A DNA stretch of 64,000 nucleotides, from assembly GCA_029851415.1 (NCBI GenBank), contig CM056744.1, positions 99,357,338-99,421,337 of the forward strand. Reading direction: 5' to 3'. Source of the DNA: Eretmocerus hayati (taxonomy: Eukaryota > Arthropoda > Insecta > Hymenoptera > Aphelinidae). The number at the start of each line of letters is the position of its first letter. Position 1 is the first letter of the stretch. Below the pieces are notes generated by a model that did no database searches, had not been told where the DNA came from, and saw only the letters and a program-made list of their open reading frames with translations. The translations under genes were made by a program, and so were the position numbers. This document shows, in pieces, positions 55,637-64,000 of this stretch.

Positions 55637-58119
55637 TTAAAATTATAATTGGGAATGCACATATTCTAGAGTTTAATTATGGACAATGACGAGATATCAG
55701 GTTTATTCGATAATAGACATCTGATCGACCTGATCTGATCTGACCTGACCGAATGAGTATTCGGCTGGAGTTCAACCACACCAAGTCATAAAAACTACTT
55801 TTATTTACATTTTGACCACAATTTATCTCAATTTAAATACTCCGAAGAATGCAATTTCGCGCTAACGATGTCTAATCCTACAAGTATAAAATTGAGTCCT
55901 CAGTAATATTTTCATCAAGAAAAATTGTTGTTGAGTATGTGGAAAGAGAGGGAGCTAGTTCAAGATGGTCAGACTGAACTCTGCCTTTGACTCGTTTAGT
56001 CAAAGGCGAAAGGCGGTCGAATTAGGTGACATTGGTCCCGTTAGTCAGGGCTTTCTGATTTCCATAGTGGAATCAACGTATCCTATCAGAAAAATCATCT
56101 GCAGTTGAGAAGTTTTCGATTACAAACAAATCAATGATCCTCATTAAATTTGGGAAAAAATTTCTAAAAAAGTCTCTGAAAATTGTAAGAGCACTTGGAA
56201 ATCAGGCTTCTGTCAGGAATATCCTGGAATACGATCTTCCGAGTTTCTTGGAACAAATAAGAATGCCATCTTCTATAACTTTGTATTACACTCATATGTC
56301 TCGATTTCATCTGAATCACATATTTAAATTGAAAAAACTCATTGGTGTGACTAAATAATTCTCTGATGGAAGATTTAATGGCCTAGATAATGCGAAAAAT
56401 CATCGTTTCAGGCTTCGGTTGATGTGCATACAGTGAGTCATGGTCTGTATTAAACGCATAGTCATGGAAGTTAGCCCGCTCATTGCAAAAGCAACTTCCG
56501 GACCTCAGAATGATGATTGGTGAAAAGGACAAAATCAATTTGAGATTTATCAAATTCTTTCGACTTTGATAGAATTTTCTGAAGAAGTGAACATTCTGAA
56601 GAAATGAATGGACGGTACGCTGCGAACCAATATGATTCTCAGATGTTTTGAAATTGCTCATATGTTTGCATATTTTTCGATGCTTCCTGCAAATGTTACT
56701 ACGAAGTATTGGAAATCGCGTTCGTTGAGTACACTAAAAATCAATAGAGAATTGGTCGATGACAATGATGCAATGATCAATAGCGCCCAATTGAATTCGA
56801 AAATTGAAAAAAATGATCTTGAGGACAAAGATCCAAGGAAAATGACTCCAGGCATTCACGGAAAACCTATTTTCTCCAGAATGAATTATGTGAAACGCTA
56901 AGAAAGAGAAAGACTTGAGCTTACGGTGATAGACTTGAGTAAAAAGCTAAGCATGATGTCAATCTCGATAACTCTTTTCTCAAGCATGCACATATATTCA
57001 TATACCGTAGTCTGACATGCATCATTGAGTAGGCATTGGATGAGCCGTCACGTCGGAAGTGTGTTATACAATTCTCAAACGTGCACGCATTTGCCAACAG
57101 TTTTTTCTTCCTTCCACCATATAAGTTTGTATGGCAGCAGCTTCTCGTGATGAAAACATTTTCTCTCTTATACTTGTGAGTTTTATTATATATATGATGA
57201 TGACTGACTCAATATGTGCACGCTCAATTCGTTCCGACAGATACTTATAACCTCCTCAGTGAAAGTGATACGTATTATACGCCAGAATTGATGTAATATG
57301 CTCTGCTGGGCTCAGTCATAAATGTAACTCTTTGAGCAGGTTGTATGGGAATATGTACAAATATAGATATGTGAAAATTTGAGAAGGAATGGTTGGAGTG
57401 AAAGAAGTTTGGCAAACAAGTTTTGGAATCAATTCGATTTTGATGGGAATTGATGATGAGGTTGAGGGAATTTATGGTTGAAATTCGCGTGCAAGGAAAG
57501 ATTTGTTTCGATAAAGTGGTGATGATGATCGATTCTGAATGGTAATATAGAAAGATTAAATTGGAGGGAAAAGTTAGAATAATTCGTTTTCTACAGAATT
57601 TCAAAAAGTTGACTTTGAATAAAATTGAAAAATTGTTGAATTCATCTTCTTGAAAAAAGCAACGTCGTGTCAAGATGCAGATGCCTTTTCAAAAATCTAG
57701 AAGTAAAAAGTAGAGACACGGTGTCTCAAATTATCTCATTTTTTCTCAGTACTGACCGTGCAGCTGATTCTTATTGGCGTGCATCCTAACGTGAGAGATG
57801 AGTATCAATTTATACTAGATGGCTTAAGAACTGTTTGGTCGTTATTAGATATTAGTCTAATTTCGAGGAGTCAGGGATCGAAACGGTATGATAAGACTTT
57901 ATAGCAATTGCATGCTATGCTTGGAAATTTTTGTCCTAAAGACTAGAAAACGTGAGAGTTTGAAACCTTCCCAATTTGTTTGGATTGCACCCACCGTAGA
58001 TAAGTCATTCGTTACAGACAAGAAAGAAGTGCCGATTCTGAACACCTGTATAACCTTGAATTTTTCGATAAAAAAAAAAAAACGTTTTGGGATCACCGAA
58101 AATATTTGACTGACCCAAG
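55637..58119. other. Unassigned noncoding DNA
   Basis: A small repeat CTGATCTGATCTGACCTGACC lies near 55732, and an inverted pair ACTCTGCCTTTGACTCG / GTCAAAGGCGAAAGGCGG around 55990. No gene is supported. Frames up to 132 codons have no family match. Confidence 0.45.
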
Positions 58120-59140
58120 AATCATTATCAAGATTGCTCGTTGAATCTCTCTTGTGATTTTAAAAACATGTCGAGGGCTTAGGGTTCAAAAGTATCTGGA
58201 ATCTGCTCAGCGGATAAACGTGCCAGAGCTAGTGCAATAGCCTAGTTTGGGAGGAGGGAGGGAGGGGGGTTCCTTCGAGAAAAATTTCTCAGACTTATTC
58301 CGACCCTCAACCTGTGACCTTGAACACGACCTCGACTCTTAAGACTCGAAAATGATCAAACACTCCGAAACACGTTTCTACTCAAATCAAAAGAAAGCTC
58401 AAAAATGTTCTCAGATTTGACCCTGGATGTAACCTTGACGGTTTTCTCGATGCCAAATCAAATTCCATTGAGTGGCAACCCTTATTCTCGACCCTGGGCA
58501 GTGGAAATATGTCAAATTTTGAGTTCAGATATGATTCTCTGCCAATTGCGTTGATGACCCTCAAAAGGCATTTTGAAGATACAAGTCACAAATACAGGCC
58601 ACGAAGTCTAAAATAGGAATAATCATTCTGGATTTTGAGTTCACCTCTAATGAGGGTCAAAATTATCCTCAAGGCCACAAGTCATTCAGAAGCTTGAGAA
58701 CTCAGAATGATCTTTGAGGGCCATCTACATTAGTAGAGAATCATGCCTTGATTCAAAATTTCGTCACATTGTCACTGGAGAGGGCCCAGTGTCTGAAATA
58801 GAAATAACCTTACCGATGTTCGAGTTGACCTCTGATGGGGGTCAAGGTCATGCTCAAGGTCATAGGTCACGGATTCCACGGAGTGTGGGATCTCTTTAGA
58901 TAATAATCCCCTCATCCAGAATATTGTATCAGCTCTGGCACGCTGAACCACTTTTTAGAGGCTTCTTGAAAATGACCTTTGAGGGTCATTTACGCAGTTG
59001 ATAGAGAGTAATATCTGAACTCACAATTTGACAAATTTCCAGGACCGAATGTAAAAAATAAGGGTTCCCATTCAATACAACTCGAATTAACCTCTAAAAA
59101 CCGTCAAAATCACGTTCGAGGTCAAATCTGAGGCCAATTT
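58120..59140. repeat. AGGTCA/TGACCT-rich degenerate repeat, copy 2
   Basis: Repeated GACCTC/GACCCTC and AGGTCA motifs occur in both orientations. They include GGGTCAAGGTCATGCTCAAG and GTCATAGGTCAC (58835-58870), TTGAGGGTCATTTACG (58980) and GTTCGAGGTCAAAT (59113). The resemblance to 43870-44710 suggests one dispersed family. Confidence 0.5.
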
Positions 59141-59244
59141 GAGCTTTCCCTCGATTTCAGGAGACAGGTGTTCCAGGGTTTTTCGATCCCAGGAGCCATT
59201 CTCGAGTTGTCAGGAGGGGGGGGGTGACTTTTGGGACACTTTGT

Positions 59245-61023
59245 ATATGATGGATTCCACGCCAAAGCGATCTACGGAAAGGGGTCATCTCTCAGATTCT
59301 TTTTTAACCTTTTTCATTCGATTCTATGGCTCAAAATAGGAACTTCGGACCACCTATGGGGCCCAAAAAAAATTTCTCCTCTCCATTGCACGCATATCCG
59401 TCAACAGACCGAAAATTTATCGTGTAAAAATCTATGCACTTTTATTCACGAAAATGGGAATATTTCGAGTTTTTGGATAGCTATCATTTGCGGGTTGCGG
59501 CATCTGAAAGGGCATCAAAAAACCTATCGGAAACGTTGTCGAAAATTCCTTTTCTGTGATTGGGGGGCCTCCTGGAGGCAAAAGAGTGTTTTTCACTAAA
59601 ATGTTGATTTCTCAAAAAGCCATTTTTTTTATTTTTTTAAACTCAAATTTTTGACGTAAAATTTTGCGTTCTTTCGAAAAAAATGGGTTTCAGAGAAGTT
59701 TGGGGCGATCCAAGTGACTTATGAGCCATTTTTTGAAAATTCGATTTTTCCGATTTCAGAAAAAGGCGATTTTCTGCGCATGCGCACAAACGTAGACTTT
59801 CGGCGCCACTTCCAGACAAAATTTCCTATAAAATGACTACCCGCAAAGTTGAAATTCATGCTTTGAAACGGGACCTGCAAGGATTAATTATGTCGAATCA
59901 AAATCACATGAAAATTCAGCCCATTAACGCCTTCGTGGCGCCTGCTGAGATGACACATTCACGAGATCTTATCGGGACTTGATTTTGAGTACGAAATTGA
60001 CCTGAAAAAAATTCGGACCACATGGTTTCAACGTAAAATTGTATGAACTTTCAAAATATGCGATGAAAAACCCCGTTTGAGGCGAACCCGAGGTGCCACA
60101 TTCAATTTTTCGCAATTTTGAATGTGAAATATCGTATTTTCTGGCAAAAAATTGGATGTAGCACCTCGGGTTCACCTCAAACGGGGTTTTTCATCGCATA
60201 TTTTGAAAGTTCATACAATTTTACGTTGAAACCATGTGGTCCGAATTTTTTTCAGGTCAATTTCGTACTCAAAATTGAGTCCCGAGAAGATCTCGTGAAT
60301 GTGTCATCTCAGCAGGCGCCACGAAGGCGTTAATGGGCTGAATTTTCATGTGATTTTGATTCGACATAATTAATCCTTGCAGATCGCGTTTCAGTGCATG
60401 AATTTCAACTTTGCGGGTAGTCATTTTATAGGAAATTTTGTCAGCTTTCCATTGAAAGTGGTGCCGAAAGTCTACGTTTGTGCGCATGCGCAGAAAATCG
60501 CCTATTTCTGAAACCGGGAAAATCGAATTTTCAAAAAATGGCTCATAAGTCACTTGGATCGCCCCAAACTTCTCTGAAACTCATTTTTTTCGAAAGAACG
60601 CAAAATTTTACGTCAAATATGTAATTTTAAAAAAATAAAAAAAATGGCTTTTTGAGAAATCAACATTTTAGTGAAAAACACTCTTTTGCCTCCAGGAGGC
60701 CCCCAAATCACAGAAAAGGAATTTTCAACAACGTTTCCGATAGGTTTTTTGATGCCCTTTCAGATGCCGCAACCCGCAAATCGATAGCTATCCAAAAACT
60801 CTAAATATTCCAATTTTCGTGAATAAAAGAGCATCGATTTTTACATGATAAATTTTCGGTCTGTTGACGGATATGCGTGCAATGGAGAGGAGAAATTTTT
60901 TTTGGACCCCATAGGTGGTCCGAAGTTCCTATTTTGGGCCATAGAATCGAATGAAAAAGGTTAAAAAAGAATCTGAGAGATGACTCCTTTCCGTAGGTCG
61001 CTTTGGCGTGGAATTCATCATAT
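59245..61023. mobile_element. Giant foldback element (1.8 kb, arms ~870 bp)
   Basis: The left arm 59245-60107 and right arm 60146-61023 are reverse complements at roughly 93-95% by eye, leaving a ~38-bp loop. The ends are ATATGATGGATTCCACGCCA and the mirror TGGCGTGGAATTCATCATAT. Internal landmarks found mirrored include CTCTCCATTGCACGCATATC, GGGCATCAAAAAACCTATCG, GCCTCCTGGAGGC, TCTGCGCATGCGCACAAACG and CCCGTTTGAGGCGAACCCGA. Frames of up to 122 codons appear in both arms in mirror positions because the arms are copies, and none resembles a transposase. A transcript across it would fold into a near-perfect long hairpin. Confidence 0.85.
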
Positions 61024-63139
61024 TGGTGGTCGTATACCCGAACAAATCCATCTCTTCGCATCTGACTGAATCAATCTCTTTTGAAAAACTTTTTCTCGAG
61101 ATACTTTGCGTGCAACCATAATATAGACCCCTAATGACCAAATCGAATTCAATTAAAACACTCTGACTTGGTTTTCGCAGAATCTACATTCAAAAATATA
61201 AAATCCCAAATTATCAACATCTCAAACATCAGAACAATCCCTTTTGAACAATAAAAAATCAATGCCCATACTTTCACCTATTAAACTCTTACGATCACCA
61301 CCGCATTCAAACTCGTCTCTACAAAAAACTCGATAAAAAAAGTTACCAGGAACACCACAACGCCCAGAATAAAAGAACCAACGTTTGCGCCTCCAAAACT
61401 TGCATCAAAAGACGATCACGAAGAAAAAAAAACTCTTCGCCATATACTCATACGGAAACGAGCTCTGCGTTGAAATTTCTCTCTCTTATGTATTTATAAA
61501 AGTACCATACAACGATCTGGTTTCTGCAAGTACAGTCCCAAGATTTACTCTGGTACACACATTTATACCACACCATCACCAGCAGTCGATATCGAAAGTT
61601 GCTCTCTTGCAATTTTTCTTGCCAAGGTCGTTTTCCCCTTTGCCGCAGATAGCATGATCTGCTCACCAAGGAGGTACTATCTAAATGGTGTGGCAAATCT
61701 GGACTTCTACCTAGCACCAAGTTCCTAGTTTCAATGTCAGGTTTATAGAGAGACCGGCGACTGCCTATGTGGCATGCAAGATGTATCTTTTAGATGTACG
61801 TATGTGTGTATTTAGCGTCCGGGTTTGATCGCGTTCTTGACAACATATATGTATACAGTTCTGAGGCCAATGTCCGAAAGGAAAAACTTGTCTCGTTTGA
61901 AGTTTCGAGACTTTGACATTACATGTATAGGAGTGTAGACCATATACTGATAGGTGTTATTTATAAAATGAATAATGAATGTGTGTTTAATCCGGAGTTG
62001 TGGTGGATTAGATTGAAGGTTTGCTTTTCTAAGAAGATTGAGGATTTTTTTAGGAGATAAAATACGGTTATATGTACTGTTATTACTTATTTTCCGATAC
62101 GTGTTTAACGATTTCAGATGAAATTGTTACTACTGTTCTGTTTGAACGATTGATTTGAAGGAACGCGTGAGAGGCAGAATTTTGTATTGGTTTTTGATGT
62201 GAGATGCTTGAGTGAAGAGTAAAAGTGACGGATTTTATTAAGAGGTGCTAGGATGAGATGCGGAACGAGTGTGCGTCGAGACGGACGCGATGTGAGTTTC
62301 AAGTGTGTGCTCTTTTCAAAGTGCCATATCAATCTGTCACTTTTACTTGTATAACTAAGATTCGGAGGTGAAGAGCGAGATAGACTTTGGATTCTTTAAT
62401 GGAAATTCTTGAATACCTGCGTGATGATGTTTTTTAACAGGTCGAGCGGGATTAATCAAAAATTATTTTCGGTATCATTTTCCGAAGATATCCTGATAAC
62501 TGATAATGATTTGATAACTCATTTTAATTCCGTGAGTTTGGGGTGCTCGAAAAATTGAAAATTACTCATCAACGACTTTTTCAGCCAAAATCACATATCA
62601 GTAGCTCCATAGAAATTTTGGAATAACGTATGCCACCTTGTACAAACCTTAAAAACGATAGGGGAAAGAATCAAATGAGTCATTTTCTAGGAATTTTTAG
62701 ATGCTCTTTCTGGTGCAATCGTTAGTTTTCCTATCCAGGGTTACCCAAAAAGAATACCATCGAAAAAGGTCACAATTTCAGGTCCGTAACCTGTACAGTT
62801 TTTCCTTTTTTCGGGCCTTCGTGAGTGTGAATCGCCGGCGCGCGATGCCGGGATGGGACTTGTTTGGGATTCGAGCGGGTGAATACATCAAATATTATGG
62901 TCTTAACCAGCAAGTACCTCTGCAGTAGAAGCCAAATAACCAATATTTTGGGTGCACAGGGAGCACTCACATTTTGTGGCACAATTATACCGAAAATTTG
63001 ACTCATTCCTTTTTTTTCTCTAAAAAAAAGTCTCATCTCAGATTTTTCCACCCCAATTTTTTTCTTCAAGCTTAGCGCAACTTTTTATGGCCCAAAATAT
63101 AGGAAAAATAAGTTTTCATTCCGGTAGTACTTTGCTACG
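61024..63139. other. Unassigned noncoding DNA
   Basis: No gene or structured repeat recognised. Confidence 0.45.
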
Positions 63140-63273
63140 AAATAGTACATTATGCACCGATGCAAGGTTAGGCTGTTTTGTGTCACGGGAATCGAGTTTC
63201 CCCCGAGTGTAACGAGGGGGAAAGATTCCCACTGCCCCAAAACGGCCCGACGAGCGAGGTGCATACACTATTT
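63140..63273. repeat. Short hairpin (TAGTACATTATGCACC type)
   Basis: AAATAGTACATTATGCACC pairs with GGTGCATACACTATTT at the outside, and GGCTGTTTTGTG-type sequence with CCCCAAAACGGCC inside. The apex is GGGAATCGAGTTTCCCCC with GGGGGAAAGATTCCC. Its edges resemble the hairpin at 13077 and the family B edges. Confidence 0.65.
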
Positions 63274-64000
63274 TTTGGTATCACGGTGACTAAACGCGAA
63301 TTTTCTGATTCAAGCCGGGAGGAAAATTGGCCTTTCTGTCGCTTTATGCCGAAAATCTACTTTTCATTACTCTAACCTAAAAATGCTGCATTCAAATTTT
63401 TAAAATCGATTTTAGGGTTTTCGTAATAAGAAAGTATAGCCGCACTTCGCCTGCAAGCCCATTTCGGGCCTAGTTCCCAAAATAAGCTCCATACAAAAAT
63501 ATACTCATTGCCAAATTTTTCCATTAAGTCCGTGCCCGCTACTATTAGTTTTTTACATCAATCAGGAAGACTCAAATGAAATTATGACAATTGATAGAAA
63601 GTTTCAGCATTTCAATATCATCTTTTCGTGAGAATGCATAATAACTTCAATCATCACTAATTTGGTTTCTACTGGTAATGTCGTAATAGTCATAAATTTT
63701 TTAATGTGTCAAGTATATATGAACACATTGAGAAGAAAATCAGACGGTGATTTTGTGTAGTGAGTAATACCATTTCAGTCGATTGGTGTCGTAATGCCAA
63801 TAAGGAATCATTCAATATTCAAATTATATTTGTTCGCGAACTCTTTACTGCCCCAAAATCCAAGTGATAGCGTAGCTCTACTAATTCAACGGTTTTTCCA
63901 TGAAATATATTTCCACGCGTGGTTTTAAAAAAGGATCACATATCCTCGTTACCATATTACAATCCATCACATCTCCAAAGTATTCTAAAATTTTAAGAAA
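63274..64000. other. Unassigned noncoding DNA
   Basis: No feature recognised up to the window end. Confidence 0.45.

Noticed and set aside
59231..59599. 122-codon frame and its mirror copy in the other arm as a conserved gene
   Set aside because: The mirror copy exists because the arms are inverted copies of each other. The sequence has no transposase motif.

Overview
This 64 kb window is eukaryotic, most likely from an insect. It is A/T-rich, has no bacterial-style coding density, and carries insect-type microsatellites and several kinds of transposon relic. A hymenopteran is plausible, but nothing here fixes the order. I could not find one intact protein-coding gene, rRNA or functional tRNA. 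Most open frames are short and overlap on both strands. The longest (up to 367 codons, 28.97-31.28 kb) come from a tandem repeat whose 33-bp unit is a multiple of three. The window reads as a gene desert or a very long intron filled with non-autonomous and decayed mobile DNA.

Layout. 0-5 kb: an element end with CCCTGGTAGAAATT, a tRNA-like module with pol III boxes, two short hairpins and a ~370-bp TIR element. 7.3-10.3 kb: a palindromic MITE, then a TIR element (family A, terminus with GTACCCAACTTGCC) nested in a host element, and a second, inverted family A copy. 11.4-14.6 kb: a ~750-bp foldback, two hairpins, a family B palindrome and a truncated family A copy. 16.2-19.2 kb: a 3-kb Russian-doll element of nested palindromes. 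19.9-20.9 kb: a TA-flanked TIR element (family C). 23.4-24.2 kb: an old foldback interrupted by a perfect 99-bp-arm hairpin. 25.2-26.1 kb: an ~890-bp foldback. 27.9-31.2 kb: a non-LTR reverse-transcriptase relic, a TIR-element end and a 2.4-kb 33-bp/99-bp minisatellite. 32.9-34.2 and 40.7-42.3 kb: three copies of a dispersed repeat with an internal GGTCTGG minisatellite. 35.2-36.8 kb: a TIR-like element. 43.9-44.7 and 58.1-59.1 kb: AGGTCA-rich repeats. 47.9-48.5 kb: a foldback with a nested pogo-like MITE. 51.1-52.4 kb: a family B array and a hAT-like end. 52.9-55.6 kb: a GC-rich, decayed non-LTR N-terminal region (zinc-finger and Myb-like remnants), a MITE and a family A copy. 59.2-61.0 kb: a 1.8-kb foldback with ~870-bp arms. 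63.1-63.3 kb: one more hairpin.

The theme is inverted-repeat DNA at every scale, from about 100 bp to 3 kb, often nested. In two places (23.4 and 48.2 kb) the uninterrupted opposite arm of the host palindrome records the empty site, so insertion order can be read directly. Transcription through the larger foldbacks would give long hairpin RNAs. That is an inference about possible small-RNA output, not something the sequence proves. Element boundaries were aligned by eye and may be off by several bases.
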